NCBI RefSeq assembly: GCF_004296575.1
Contig: NZ_SAYT01000003.1
Span: 310,001 to 374,000, forward strand
Length of the DNA: 64,000 nt
DNA from: Dyella amyloliquefaciens
GTDB taxonomy: Bacteria; Pseudomonadota; Gammaproteobacteria; Xanthomonadales; Rhodanobacteraceae
Reading direction: 5' to 3'
The stretch's first letter is position 1. Each line of letters begins with the position of its first letter. The position numbers and the translations under genes are program-made. Of the stretch, positions 45,837 through 54,762 are shown one piece after another. The notes beneath the pieces were generated by a model, which searched no databases, was not told the origin of the DNA, and worked only from the letters and a program-made list of their open reading frames with translations.

Positions 45837-47648
45837 TTAGAACGTGGTCTGGAACGTGAGGTCGATGTAGTTGCGGTCACGCAGCAACGAGGCCAGGCCT
45901 GCGCTGGAGGTGACCACGTCGGCCTGGTTGACCGCAAGCCGACCCACGTAGCCGATGTACTTCAGGTCGAAGCGGTACTTCTGGCGAACGTCCGCGCCGA
46001 CACCGAAGGAGTAGTTGCCCATGCCCTTGTTGCCACCGAAGGTGACCGCGGAGTTGCCGGACAGGCCCATCGTGTAGGTCATCGGTGCGAGCAGGTCCAC
46101 GCCCGGATAGACCTGGAACCAGGTCGGCGTGAAGCTGAGCTGCGTACCCGTGTAGTTCCTGGTCGGCTTGTCGATGCCGGTATAGCCGGGGCTGGTGCCT
46201 TCGAAGGCGTTGGGGTTCTGGGTGACCTTGTCCCAACGGCTCCACACGAACTCGACCACGTAGTTGGCGGTGTCGAAGACGGGCGTCTTCGGCACGACGC
46301 CGGCGAAGTCGGTGACGGCATGCCAGGTATCACCGCGTGCGCCGGCGACATTGCCGTCCGTCGGCATCGTGCTGATCGCGCCCACCACCTTGCCGGCCAG
46401 CGGCGCCGGCAGCAGCTGCACCGGAATGCTCACCAGCGGCATGTTGTGGCGGTAGTTCACCTCCGCGCTGAAGCTGACGCCGAGAATCTGCTTGGCGAAG
46501 CTTGCGCCGTAGATGTCGATGCCGTCGCCGTAAGTGGCCATGTACTGGCCGACGTTGCCAGCCAGGATCTGCGGCACCGAGGCCATCGCCGGGTTGATGT
46601 AGCAGAGGGTCGGGCTAAGCGCCTTGTAACCGAGCGCCTTGCACGCGGCGGCAGGCACGTTGGGTGCCACGGCCGGGGCCAGCATGAACTGCGGCTGGAT
46701 ATCGGAGGTGTTGCGATAGTAGAGGCCGATGGTGGAGTCGATGGCCTCCGGACTCCAGTGCATCGCCACGCCCCAGTCGCCCGTACCCTTCGGGGTGACG
46801 TCCTGGCCGCGCAGCGCGCGCTGGGTCGCGTTGATGTAGATCGACTGGCCGCCCTGCAGCACCGCGTCGTTCGGATCCATGTAGGAACCCGACTCGGGGT
46901 AGTAGACCTGTTCCCAGCCGAGGTAGTACTGGCCTTCGAACGAGAGCGTGGGCGTTGCCTGGATCTGTGCCGATACCTGCGGACGCGGGCGGAACAGTTC
47001 CTTGGCGGTGGCGCCCGGCACGGTGAGCAGCTTGCCGATATCGAGCGGCGACTGGCCGTAGCTCAGCGAGTGGATCGGGTTGAGCAGCGCCTCGCCCCAG
47101 AACAGGTCGTAGCGGCCGGCCTTGGTGTTGACGTTCACGCCATCGATGTCGAAGTTCGCGAAGGCGAAGGCGTCGAGCAGCTGGGCCGACGGGCCCTCGA
47201 AATAGCGCTCGGTGTAGTTGGGCAGGCCCAGCGCGGGCTGGCCATTGACGATGTGGTTGGACGAGCTGACGTGCGTGTTGTCCAGCGAGCTATAGGCGTT
47301 GTCGTACCAGCCGTCGGCGCTGATGCGGAAGCCGTAGTTCTTCTTGTAGACGAAGTCGAACTCGCTGATTACGTCAACGCGGTTCGTGACGATGGCATGG
47401 TTGCCAAAGTTGCGGTCGCCGTCGTCGTTGTTCGGGCTGTTGAGGATCGACTGTTCCTGGGAGTGCGCGCGCTGTCCGAGGTTGTAGCGGACGGTGTTGT
47501 CCCAGCGAATATCGAGGTCGGGATTGCCCGTATTGAATTCGACCGCGTGTGCCGCACCCACGGACCCGAGCGCCATCGCGACAGCGAGTGCCATCAGGCG
47601 GGTGGCCGGTGCGCCGCGGCGTTCGATCTCCCCATCAAACTTCTTCAT
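45837..47648 (-). CDS. DUF1302 family outer-membrane protein
   Basis: A 603-aa exported protein. The signal peptide (ATRLMALAVAMALGSVGAAHA, cleaved before VEFNTG) leads to a repetitive beta-strand-rich sequence with the DUF1302 opening NPDLDIRWDNTVRYNLGQRA and a C-terminal strand ending in Phe (NYIDLTFQTTF), the usual end of an outer-membrane barrel. DUF1302 proteins commonly accompany DUF1329, a YCF48-like protein and an RND permease, and are thought to take part in traffic of hydrophobic compounds; direct biochemical proof is limited. GGAGGAG lies about 8 bases before the ATG at 47648. A C5-N8-G8 element lies 279 bp upstream of the start. Confidence 0.88.
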   Translation of the reverse strand: MKKFDGEIERRGAPATRLMALAVAMALGSVGAAHAVEFNTGNPDLDIRWDNTVRYNLGQRAHSQEQSILNSPNNDDGDRNFGNHAIVTNRVDVISEFDFVYKKNYGFRISADGWYDNAYSSLDNTHVSSSNHIVNGQPALGLPNYTERYFEGPSAQLLDAFAFANFDIDGVNVNTKAGRYDLFWGEALLNPIHSLSYGQSPLDIGKLLTVPGATAKELFRPRPQVSAQIQATPTLSFEGQYYLGWEQVYYPESGSYMDPNDAVLQGGQSIYINATQRALRGQDVTPKGTGDWGVAMHWSPEAIDSTIGLYYRNTSDIQPQFMLAPAVAPNVPAAACKALGYKALSPTLCYINPAMASVPQILAGNVGQYMATYGDGIDIYGASFAKQILGVSFSAEVNYRHNMPLVSIPVQLLPAPLAGKVVGAISTMPTDGNVAGARGDTWHAVTDFAGVVPKTPVFDTANYVVEFVWSRWDKVTQNPNAFEGTSPGYTGIDKPTRNYTGTQLSFTPTWFQVYPGVDLLAPMTYTMGLSGNSAVTFGGNKGMGNYSFGVGADVRQKYRFDLKYIGYVGRLAVNQADVVTSSAGLASLLRDRNYIDLTFQTTF

Positions 47649-48053
47649 GCAACTCTCCTCCCCCATGTGTTGTGCCGTGTCTGTCTTTCCGTTGCACGTC
47701 AGCACGGGTGGCTGGGATATCGCGCACGGAAATGTCTCGCCAGGCCGCCCCATGAAGTTCTCCCAAGCTGCGCGGCGAAACTGTTTCGGGTGGTTGCCAC
47801 CGCCGGATTCGTGCAGTCGTCGGATGCACACCACATCGTGGTTTGCGCGGGGTGGTGATTCCCCTCCGGCGAAGCCTCCGGTGGTGGCTTCTGGTATGGC
47901 CAGATTCAAGCGGGCGACTGCATAAGGCCCCCCCCAGTCCGGTGGGGGCAGGTGCCGTGCATGAATCGCGCAGCGGCGTTGAGACGGAGGCATGCCTTAC
48001 CTCTCGTCTTGCGACGAGGGAGGAATGCGTTTCGTTGTCGATCAACGCACTCG
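47649..48053 (-). promoter_or_regulatory. Upstream region of the DUF1302 gene
   Basis: About 400 bp without a gene. The main feature is the C8-N8-G5 element at 47928-47948. I cannot pick out a convincing -35/-10 pair between the element and the start codon; a long 5' leader or an alternative sigma promoter is possible. Confidence 0.45.
47928..47948 (-). promoter_or_regulatory. C5-N8-G8 element, copy A (upstream of DUF1302)
   Basis: Plus strand: eight C, AGTCCGGT, five G. Read on the minus strand, towards the DUF1302 gene, it is C5-N8-G8, with the G-run 279 bp before the ATG. It shares exact run lengths and spacing with copies B and C. Plus-strand flanks also resemble copy B (TGCCGTG follows both). 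Confidence 0.6.
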
Positions 48054-48746
48054 TCAGGGCGGCAGCGCAGCGAGCATGGCCCTGGCGAGCGTTTCCGGGG
48101 GCAGGGCGCCGGAGAGCGTCTGACGCCTGCCGAGTACGAATCCGGGTACGCCCGAGATCCTTTCGCGGCGGGCTTCGCTCTGCCAGTGTTCCAGTGGCGC
48201 GTCACGCATGGGTGATTCCATGCGCTCCAGGCTTGCCGCACGCGGCATGTCGTAGATCTCGCCGATATCGGCCAACACCTGCATGTCGCCGATGTTCATG
48301 CCACGGATGAAGTACGCCTGGAAAAGCTCGTCGATCAGCAGTGACTGGATCATCGCCCCGCCCACTTGGCCCGCATGCTCGACGAGGCGATGGGCGGCGG
48401 TCGTGTTGGGCATCCATTCGATGCGTTCGAATTCGAATCGAATGCCGTTGGCACTGCCTGCGTCACGAACCTGTTGGCGGCGGGCCTTGACGGCGTCCGC
48501 GCTGCCGAGCCGGTGAAGATAGAACGCTTCGTACGGCTTGCCTTCGAGCGGCATGTCGGGAAGCAGGGGCAGCGATTTCCAACGGACGTCGATATCGACG
48601 TCCGGATAGCCGATCGCCACCAGCTCGGTGGCGCGCTCGAGCTGGCGCTTGCCGATCATGCACCACGGGCAGATCAGGTCGAAGTAGAAGTCGACCGGAA
48701 TGCGCTTGCGCGAGATCGTGGCGGTGACGTCGGCGAGTTCGCTCAC
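48054..48746 (-). CDS. DsbA-family (FrnE-like) oxidoreductase
   Basis: A 230-aa cytosolic thioredoxin-fold protein of the DsbA family. VDFYFDLICPWCMIGKRQLE carries CPWC (C26, C29), and the C-terminal GVPGFVLGRRQTLSGA has the cis-Pro loop. FrnE-type proteins act in polyketide or aromatic metabolism; related 2-hydroxychromene-2-carboxylate isomerases share the fold but usually lack the CxxC, so a redox or glutathione-linked role is preferred. GTG at 48746 is chosen because it overlaps the upstream hydrolase stop (GTGA), indicating coupling; no good ribosome-binding site is needed then. It belongs to the minus-strand catabolic group. Confidence 0.85.
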   Translation of the reverse strand: MSELADVTATISRKRIPVDFYFDLICPWCMIGKRQLERATELVAIGYPDVDIDVRWKSLPLLPDMPLEGKPYEAFYLHRLGSADAVKARRQQVRDAGSANGIRFEFERIEWMPNTTAAHRLVEHAGQVGGAMIQSLLIDELFQAYFIRGMNIGDMQVLADIGEIYDMPRAASLERMESPMRDAPLEHWQSEARRERISGVPGFVLGRRQTLSGALPPETLARAMLAALPP

Positions 48747-49294
48747 AGGAGCGAATCGATCAACGTTTCGGCAGTCGGCCACGGACCGTAACCGGCGGCC
48801 GGATTGAGATGCCCGACGCTACCCAGTTCGATCAGCAGGCTGCCCCAGTCATTGGCGATATCGGCGGCGCGTGACGCGCTACAGAGCGGATCATTGGCGC
48901 TGGACGCAACGATGGAAGGAAACGGCAGCTTCGCGCACGGGATCGGCAGCCAGCCGTGCTCGCGCAGGGTGTCCATGGTCGGGTAGCCCGCGGGCATCGG
49001 CGACTCCAGGTCGGCCGGTGTCGCAAGCAGTGCACCATGGATGGGGCGGTGATGCGTCTGCGCCCAGTGCGCCGTAATCATCACGCCGGCGCTGTGCGCC
49101 ACGAGAATCACCGGGCCGTCGATCGCGGCAAGCGCTTCATCGAGTGCCGCCACGCGGGCAGCGCGGCTCAGCTTGTCGTGTTCCAGCGGAGGCACGGAGC
49201 GTGCCTTGGGAAGCTTGGCCTCGAGCAGGGTCTGCCAGTGTTCCGCAACATGGTCGCGCAAGCCGGGGACCATGAGGATCGTCGGGGTCGTCAC
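48743..49294 (-). CDS. RBBP9/YdeN-type alpha/beta serine hydrolase
   Basis: A 183-aa small serine hydrolase. ILMVPGLRDHVAEHWQ is the oxyanion-side opening, VILVAHSAGVMITAHWA holds the nucleophile Ser (near 67), ASSANDPLCS the acid region and VGHLNPAAGYGPWP the catalytic His, the standard RBBP9/YdeN layout. The substrate is probably a small ester or thioester. GTG at 49294 gives the family length; the alternative longer N-terminus up to 49747 overlaps the transporter gene and has no family match. Stop overlaps the DsbA-family start by four bases. Distance to the MFS gene upstream is 32 bp, so all three likely share a transcript. Confidence 0.85.
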   Translation of the reverse strand: MTTPTILMVPGLRDHVAEHWQTLLEAKLPKARSVPPLEHDKLSRAARVAALDEALAAIDGPVILVAHSAGVMITAHWAQTHHRPIHGALLATPADLESPMPAGYPTMDTLREHGWLPIPCAKLPFPSIVASSANDPLCSASRAADIANDWGSLLIELGSVGHLNPAAGYGPWPTAETLIDSLL

Positions 49295-49326
49295 GAGGTT
49301 TATCCGTCGAATATGGGTGTGGATGG

Positions 49327-50652
49327 TCAGACTTCGGTCGCCAACGCCTGCTGCTGGACGCGTGCGATGTCCTGGCCGTAATGCGCGCGAGCGATCCAGA
49401 ACGTCAGCGCCGCGAACAGCGCCATCAGTGGGATCACCTTGAACGCATCCAGCAATCCGACGCGATCGGCCAGCACGCCGGTCAGCAGCGGTCCGGGCGC
49501 GAGGCCCAGCAGGTTGTTGGCGAGCGTGAGCGTGGCAAAGGCGGTGGCGTGAATCGGCGTGGGCGTCAGATTGGCGACCATCGCGCCCGCCGGGCCGCAG
49601 GTGCCGGCCACGAGGAACATGCCCAGGCCGATGGCGACGAGCTGGTTGAAACCTGGCTTGAGCTGGAAAGCGACGCCGAGAATGATCGCGGTGGTCAGGC
49701 AATAGGCGATGGCCATCGCGAGCTTTCGCGGTGGCGAGTGGCGGCACACTCGGTCGGTGGCCACGCCACAGACCACCATGCCGATCGCGCCGATCAGCAC
49801 GAATACGGCAGCGGTGACGCCGGCCTTGTCAGGCGTCATCGCGTAATAGCGGTTGAGGTAACTCGGCATCCAGGCGATGACCGCAGCCATGATGAACAGC
49901 TGCAGGCCGCTGCCGATATAGGCGCAGATGACCGAGGTGCTGGAAAACAGGCCGGCGAACAGGTTGCGCAGCGACAGGCTGAAGCCCGGGCGGCTGTCGC
50001 GCAGTTCCTTCGCGGCAGCCGAGCTGCCGCGCAACCGACGCTCGGTGACTGTCAGTGCATAGGTCACGACGAGGGCGGCACCGAAGATCGCCATGACGAC
50101 GAACGCCGAGCGCCAGCCGAACTTTGCGGCGAAGACGCCGCCGAGTGCCATGCCGACCACCGAGCCGAACGCGCCGCCGGCCATGAAGGCGCCAGTCAGC
50201 GTGGAACGCAGATAGGGCGGGAAGATGCTGATGATCAATGCGATACCGACGCTGCCGTAAGCGGCCTCGCCGAGTCCGACGAAGAAGCGCGCGGTCAGCA
50301 TCTGGCCGTAGTTGGTGGCGATGCCGCAGGCGAGCGTGGCGACGCTCCATAGCGTTGCCATCAGCAGGATGCTGCGCACGCGCCCCCAGCGATCCGCCAT
50401 GACGGAAAGCGGGAAGGTGAGCACGCCCACCAGCAGCGCAACGATGCCCGAGAGCGAGCCAAGCTGCGTATCCGAAAGACCCCATTCGGCCTTCAGCAGC
50501 GGGAAGACGGCATTGAGCACCTGGCGTGACATGTAGTCCGACAGCAGCAACCCGAAAGTGAGCGCGAACACCAGCCAGGCGTAGACGCGTGGCTTGGTCA
50601 TCGACGTGACCGTGGTGTCCAGTGTGGTTGCCTCGGCGTAGTTCATTCCCAA
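49327..50652 (-). CDS. MFS transporter
   Basis: A 441-aa major facilitator with 12 membrane helices. The loop 2-3 signature is GIVALLVGVLTFPLSVMADRWGRVRS, followed by RFFVGLGEAAYGSVGIALI; the central cytosolic loop is near residues 200-225. It resembles proton-driven importers of organic acids. A TTG start at 50652 is supported by GAGGAG 7 bases upstream; ATG 50646 is two codons in. It follows the BKACE gene by 110 bp that include a hairpin, and precedes the hydrolase gene. Probable importer of the substrate, or exporter of an intermediate, of the surrounding catabolic genes. Confidence 0.9.
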   Translation of the reverse strand: MGMNYAEATTLDTTVTSMTKPRVYAWLVFALTFGLLLSDYMSRQVLNAVFPLLKAEWGLSDTQLGSLSGIVALLVGVLTFPLSVMADRWGRVRSILLMATLWSVATLACGIATNYGQMLTARFFVGLGEAAYGSVGIALIISIFPPYLRSTLTGAFMAGGAFGSVVGMALGGVFAAKFGWRSAFVVMAIFGAALVVTYALTVTERRLRGSSAAAKELRDSRPGFSLSLRNLFAGLFSSTSVICAYIGSGLQLFIMAAVIAWMPSYLNRYYAMTPDKAGVTAAVFVLIGAIGMVVCGVATDRVCRHSPPRKLAMAIAYCLTTAIILGVAFQLKPGFNQLVAIGLGMFLVAGTCGPAGAMVANLTPTPIHATAFATLTLANNLLGLAPGPLLTGVLADRVGLLDAFKVIPLMALFAALTFWIARAHYGQDIARVQQQALATEV

Positions 50653-50721
50653 AGCGGTCTCCTCGCCGGCCTATGCCGGATGTGATGCCGTGACGGCTCG
50701 CGTCACGCTTTGACCGGCAAG

Positions 50722-50744
50722 GCGGGGAGCCGATGGCACCCCGC
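50722..50744 (-). terminator. Hairpin between BKACE and MFS genes
   Basis: GCGGGG (50722-50727) and CCCCGC (50739-50744) with an 11-nt loop, extendable by flanking A/T pairs, 18 bp past the BKACE stop. Weak internal terminator or processing site. Confidence 0.35.
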
Positions 50745-50762
50745 TTTGTCAGCCGTTACGAC

Positions 50763-51821
50763 TCAGGCAGCAAGGTCGGCGAGACCCAGCTTTCCCGGCT
50801 TGCGGTTCGGCGAAAAGCCGTTGGCGGCCAAGGTCTCATCGATGGTGTCGTAGAACACGCCGATCTTCAGGATCTCGCGCGCTTCCTTGCCGTTGGCGAT
50901 CTCGCGGCCGAATTCGCGCGAAATGCGCACCAGCTGTTCGATCTGCTCCACCGTGGTCATCTTGGCGGTACGCGACTGGTTCCACAGGTTGTCTTCGATG
51001 CCGCAGCGGACGTGCAGGCCCATGGCGATGCCCATCATGTTGATGGGGAGCACGTTGCGCATGCTGCTTTCGACGGTCAGCATCGTGCCGTCAGGAATGG
51101 CGCGCACGAAGTTGGCCAGGCTGTAGATGGTGGGCTGGTCCATGCCGCCGCCGATCGCGACCCAGTTGCACACCAGCGGGCCCTTGTAGATGCCGCGGCG
51201 AATCAGACGCTCTACCGTCTCGTAGCTGTTGATGTTGTAGAACTGGAACGCGCTCTGGATGCCGGCCGCGCTCAGGCGCTTGACGTGCTCCTCGATGAAG
51301 CCCGGGCCCGAGGGCACGATCATCTCGCGATAGGCTTCGTAGGTCTGCGGTTCGGCGATAGAGGTGCCGGCGAGGTCCGCCATCTCCATCTGCTCGACGA
51401 TGTTCATCTGGACCGTATTGACGGTGACCGTCACCTGGTCCGGCTTGGGATCGAGTTCGGCCAGCATGTGGCGGGTGTCGTCTTTCAGCCACTTGGCGCT
51501 CGCGCCCTCGGTCTCCGGCGCGAAGGAGATCGAGCCGCCGACCTGGATGACCATGTCCGGCACCGCTTTGCGTACGCCGGCGATCAACTCATTGAACATG
51601 GAGAGGCGCTTGGAGCCCTTGCCGTCCAGCTCGCGCACGTGAAGGTGCAGCACGCTGGCGCCGGCGTTGTAGCAGTCGACCGCCTTCTGGATCTGCTCTT
51701 CCATAGTGACCGGGATGTCTTCCGGGAAATCCGAAGGAATCCACTCGGGGCCATAAGGCGCAGCGGTGATGACCAGCTTGTCCTGGTACTCGGGAAACAG
51801 CGAACCGTCGAGGAAATTCAT
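50763..51821 (-). CDS. BKACE-family beta-keto acid cleavage enzyme (DUF849)
   Basis: A 352-aa TIM-barrel zinc enzyme of the beta-keto acid cleavage family, first known from 3-keto-5-aminohexanoate cleavage (Kce). LVITAAPYG at the N-terminus, the zinc pair HLHVRE (H59, H61) and VIQVGGSISF are characteristic. The family condenses a beta-keto acid with acetyl-CoA to give acetoacetate and a new CoA thioester. The specific keto acid here is not predictable by eye. It follows the TauD-like gene by 37 bp, consistent with oxidation upstream and C-C cleavage by this enzyme in one pathway. Confidence 0.9.
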   Translation of the reverse strand: MNFLDGSLFPEYQDKLVITAAPYGPEWIPSDFPEDIPVTMEEQIQKAVDCYNAGASVLHLHVRELDGKGSKRLSMFNELIAGVRKAVPDMVIQVGGSISFAPETEGASAKWLKDDTRHMLAELDPKPDQVTVTVNTVQMNIVEQMEMADLAGTSIAEPQTYEAYREMIVPSGPGFIEEHVKRLSAAGIQSAFQFYNINSYETVERLIRRGIYKGPLVCNWVAIGGGMDQPTIYSLANFVRAIPDGTMLTVESSMRNVLPINMMGIAMGLHVRCGIEDNLWNQSRTAKMTTVEQIEQLVRISREFGREIANGKEAREILKIGVFYDTIDETLAANGFSPNRKPGKLGLADLAA

Positions 51822-51858
51822 GGCTTTGTCCTGTTGCTCTGTGGAGTAGGGATTCGGT

Positions 51859-52707
51859 TCAGAACGTGGCGTCGCCGACGATGCCAGCGCGCTCCATCTT
51901 TCGATGGCAGGGCGGGTAGTCCATGACCGCGTAGTGCTGGGTGGAACGGTTGTCCCAGATGGCGATGCTGTTTTTGCTCCAGCGCCAACGCACCTGGTAT
52001 TCGGGGATATAGGCCTGGCTGATCAGGTAGTTCAGCAGGAGGTTCGCGCCAGGGTTGGCGTCCTGGCCGTAGCACACGTTTTCCTTCGTGTGGTAATTGG
52101 TGAAATGGGTGGTGAAGGCGTTGACGAACAGCACCTTCTCACCCGTTTCCGGATGCGTGCGCACCACGGGATGTTCGGCGTCCGGGAACTGCGCCCTCAG
52201 TGCATGGCGGCGCTCGATCGGCATGGCGGCGCCGAACGAGGCTTCGATGCTGTGGCGCGCATACAGGCCGGCAATCTGCTTCTTGGTATGCGCGGGCAGC
52301 ATTTCGTATGCGGCCACCATGTTGACCCACATGGTGTCGCCGCCGACCGGCGGGCATTCCACGCAGCGAAGCACGCAGCCCATTGGCGGAATCTGGCGCC
52401 AGGTGGCGTCGGTGTGCCAGGCGTTTTCGTAGCGGTCCATCGGCGCGTCGGGCGTCTTGTAGATCTGCACCAGTCCCGGCGCATCCGGATGACTGGGTGC
52501 GACCGGATGGTCTTCCAGCTCGCCGAAGCGGCGCGCAAACGCCACGTGATCCTGTCGGCTGATGTCCTGGTCGCGCAAAAACAACACGCGATGCTTGAGC
52601 AACGCGGCCTTGATCTCGCCGAACAGGTCGTCGTTGTGGACGGCATCCGCAAGATTGACGTCGAACAGTTCGGCGCCGATGTTGCAGGTGAGTTGCTCGA
52701 TACGCAT
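51859..52707 (-). CDS. TauD/TfdA-family Fe(II)/2-oxoglutarate dioxygenase
   Basis: A 282-aa alpha-ketoglutarate-dependent dioxygenase. The iron-binding facial triad is visible as H98-x-D100 in ENAWHTDATWRQIPP and a distal His in WDNRSTQHYAVMDY (near 259); the 2-oxoglutarate-binding Arg lies in the C-terminal PPCHRKMERAGI. TauD/TfdA enzymes hydroxylate sulfonates, aryloxyacetates or other small acids, releasing the leaving group. The substrate is unknown; the neighbours (acyl-CoA ligase, BKACE) point to a carboxylic acid. ATG at 52707; it follows the quinone oxidoreductase by 9 bp. Confidence 0.92.
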   Translation of the reverse strand: MRIEQLTCNIGAELFDVNLADAVHNDDLFGEIKAALLKHRVLFLRDQDISRQDHVAFARRFGELEDHPVAPSHPDAPGLVQIYKTPDAPMDRYENAWHTDATWRQIPPMGCVLRCVECPPVGGDTMWVNMVAAYEMLPAHTKKQIAGLYARHSIEASFGAAMPIERRHALRAQFPDAEHPVVRTHPETGEKVLFVNAFTTHFTNYHTKENVCYGQDANPGANLLLNYLISQAYIPEYQVRWRWSKNSIAIWDNRSTQHYAVMDYPPCHRKMERAGIVGDATF

Positions 52708-52716
52708 GGGGTTGCC

Positions 52717-53697
52717 TCAGATGACGAAGATCGACGAGCCGGTGGTCTTGCGCGACTCGAGGTCGCGGTGTGCCTGCACGGCGTCTTCGAGCGCGTAGCG
52801 CTGGTTGATCTCGATCTTGATGCGGCCGGACGACACGTGGTCGAACAGCCTTTGGGCCAGCTCGGCCTTCTCGGCCGGGTCGGCGATGTAGTCGGCCAGG
52901 GCGGGACGCGTCATGTACAGCGAACCCTTCATGGCGAGGATCTGCGGGTCGAACGGCGGGATGGTGCCCGAGGCGGTGCCGACGCAAACCATCAGTCCGC
53001 GGCGGCGCAGCGAATCGAGCGAGGCCATGAACGTGCTCTTGCCCACCGAGTCGAACACGACGGACACGCCCTTGCCATCGGTGAGTTCGCGTGCGCGGGC
53101 CGCGATGTTCTCGTGGCTGTAGTTGATGACTTCGTCGCAGCCATGCGCACGCGCGACGGCGGCCTTCTCGTCGGTCGACACCGTGCCGATCACGCGCAGG
53201 CCAAGCAGCTTGGCCCACTGCGACACGATCAGGCCGACGCCGCCGGCGGCGGCATGCAGCAGGATGGTTTCGCCGGCCTGGAACGGGTAGATGCGGCGCA
53301 TGAGGTAGGCCGCCGTGAGGCCACGCATGGTCATGGCCGCCGCCGTCTCGCAGCTGATGCCTTCCGGCAGGCGGATCAGCGGCGCAGCCGGTACCAGGCG
53401 GGCGGTGCTGTAGGCACCCAGCGTGTTGATGAAGCCGGTGTAGGTCACGCGGTCGCCGACGGCGACGTTGGAGACGTCCGGACCAATGGCCTCGACGACG
53501 CCGGCCGCTTCGACACCGATGCCGTTGGGCAGCGGAATAGGATAGGTGCCGTTGCGGAAATACGTGTCGGCGAAATTGAGCCCCACGGCCTGGTGGCGCA
53601 GACGAACCTCGCCCGGGCCGGGCTCGCCGACCTGGATCGTTTCGTAGCGCAGCACGTCAGGGCTGCCGGCTTCATAAAAACGGATGGCGTGTTCCAA
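52717..53697 (-). CDS. NADPH:quinone oxidoreductase (zinc-free MDR family)
   Basis: A 326-aa medium-chain dehydrogenase/reductase without the structural zinc cysteines. GVEAAGVVEAIGPDVSNVAVGDRV, TAAYLMRRIYPFQAGETILLHAAAGGVG (Rossmann motif AAAGGVG) and DSVGKSTFMASLDSLRRRG are typical of QorA-type quinone reductases. It would reduce quinones or enoyl compounds with NADPH in the cytosol. It is the second gene of the minus-strand operon that begins with the UspA-hemerythrin gene, 69 bp downstream of it. Confidence 0.92.
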   Translation of the reverse strand: MEHAIRFYEAGSPDVLRYETIQVGEPGPGEVRLRHQAVGLNFADTYFRNGTYPIPLPNGIGVEAAGVVEAIGPDVSNVAVGDRVTYTGFINTLGAYSTARLVPAAPLIRLPEGISCETAAAMTMRGLTAAYLMRRIYPFQAGETILLHAAAGGVGLIVSQWAKLLGLRVIGTVSTDEKAAVARAHGCDEVINYSHENIAARARELTDGKGVSVVFDSVGKSTFMASLDSLRRRGLMVCVGTASGTIPPFDPQILAMKGSLYMTRPALADYIADPAEKAELAQRLFDHVSSGRIKIEINQRYALEDAVQAHRDLESRKTTGSSIFVI

Positions 53698-53766
53698 AAC
53701 GGGACTCCTTGGTTCAAAGCGCCGGCGCAGGGCGCCGGGTATTGCTGGTGATGGCGATGTCCGGCT

Positions 53767-54762
53767 TCATGTCGATGCAAGCTGGGCAATGCGCGTAAAC
53801 AGTTGCTGGTAGGCGACCTGCGCCTCGCCATTGGCACGAGGACTGCCAGGGCGCGTGACGGTCGCCTGGATTTCGTTCCAGTCGGCTTCGGAGAGGTAGC
53901 GCTGGGCCGCGGGAAGGACGACGCCTTCGATGCGCCCCATGTGCTCCCACGTGAAATGCGCGTAGGTTTCGACCGCATCGTGAAGCTGCTCGAGGGTCGC
54001 CTGGCCTATCGCGTAGTGTTCGACTTCGTCGCCCAGGGCTTCGGCCATGGCGCGCTCGCGCTCGTGCTGGCGCTCCAGTTCGTCCAGTTCGGCATGGACG
54101 ACCGCGGTGCGGCCGCGCAACACGAAGAACAGGTAGTCGTGCTCGCTCGGCCGGTGCAGCGCCAGGGGAAACTTGACGACGTAATGGGCCATGGCGCGCA
54201 TCAGCTCGGTAGCGACCGTCGGGTGCTGCGGGTGGGCGTGGTTCAGCAGGTGCAGCCACGCGTGCAGCACGGCGGCCAGCGCGCGATGCTCGCGGCGGAT
54301 GATGTCCACCATCGGATGAACCTGCCCACCGTCCTGCACTGAGGAGACGAGCACGGGCATCTCCCCGGCCGCCAGGACGCGGAGGGTCTGAGACCCCAGC
54401 GTCTCGCCACGGATCGCCTTGCGATCGTGCGGAGCCATGACGATGAGATCGCAACCACTCTTGCGCGCCGTGTCCAGGATGACCTCGTGCGGTGCGTTGC
54501 CCTCAAGGACAACGGAGTCGCAGGGGACACCGAGCGCGCGGGCGGCGGCTTCGGCCTTGGTCAGGAGTGCATGGGTGCGCTCGCGATGCGTGGCCCGGTA
54601 CCCGTTCGGCATGCCATCGGTGTCCGGCGGGACGGCGTCGTGATCGTGCACATGCACGAAGCTGACCCGTGCCCCCAGCGTGCGCGCGAGATTCACGGCC
54701 TTGCTGACCGTTTCGATCGAGAGATCGCTGTCATCGAGCGGAACGAGGAGGTGACGGTACAT
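53767..54762 (-). CDS. UspA-hemerythrin fusion protein
   Basis: A 331-aa two-domain protein. Residues 1-145 form a universal stress protein domain (MYRHLLVPLDDSDLSIETVSKAV; DLIVMAPHDRKAIRGETLGSQ; AAGEMPVLVSS). Residues 155-310 form a hemerythrin/HHE domain with the expected iron ligands spread over four helices (DIIRREHRALAAVLHAWLHLL, HRPSEHDYLFF, HAELDELERQHERE, AHFTWEHMGRIEGVVLPAA). Bacterial HHE proteins sense or buffer oxygen, NO or iron; a Usp fusion suggests a redox-sensing or protective role. ATG at 54762 has GGAG 7 bases upstream. First gene of the dioxygenase operon, with a C5-N8-G8 element 271 bp upstream. Confidence 0.88.
   Translation of the reverse strand: MYRHLLVPLDDSDLSIETVSKAVNLARTLGARVSFVHVHDHDAVPPDTDGMPNGYRATHRERTHALLTKAEAAARALGVPCDSVVLEGNAPHEVILDTARKSGCDLIVMAPHDRKAIRGETLGSQTLRVLAAGEMPVLVSSVQDGGQVHPMVDIIRREHRALAAVLHAWLHLLNHAHPQHPTVATELMRAMAHYVVKFPLALHRPSEHDYLFFVLRGRTAVVHAELDELERQHERERAMAEALGDEVEHYAIGQATLEQLHDAVETYAHFTWEHMGRIEGVVLPAAQRYLSEADWNEIQATVTRPGSPRANGEAQVAYQQLFTRIAQLAST

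Noticed and set aside
48054-48746. 2-hydroxychromene-2-carboxylate isomerase
   Set aside because: Same fold, but the CPWC motif and FrnE-like features favour a DsbA-type oxidoreductase; no naphthalene-type pathway genes are nearby.
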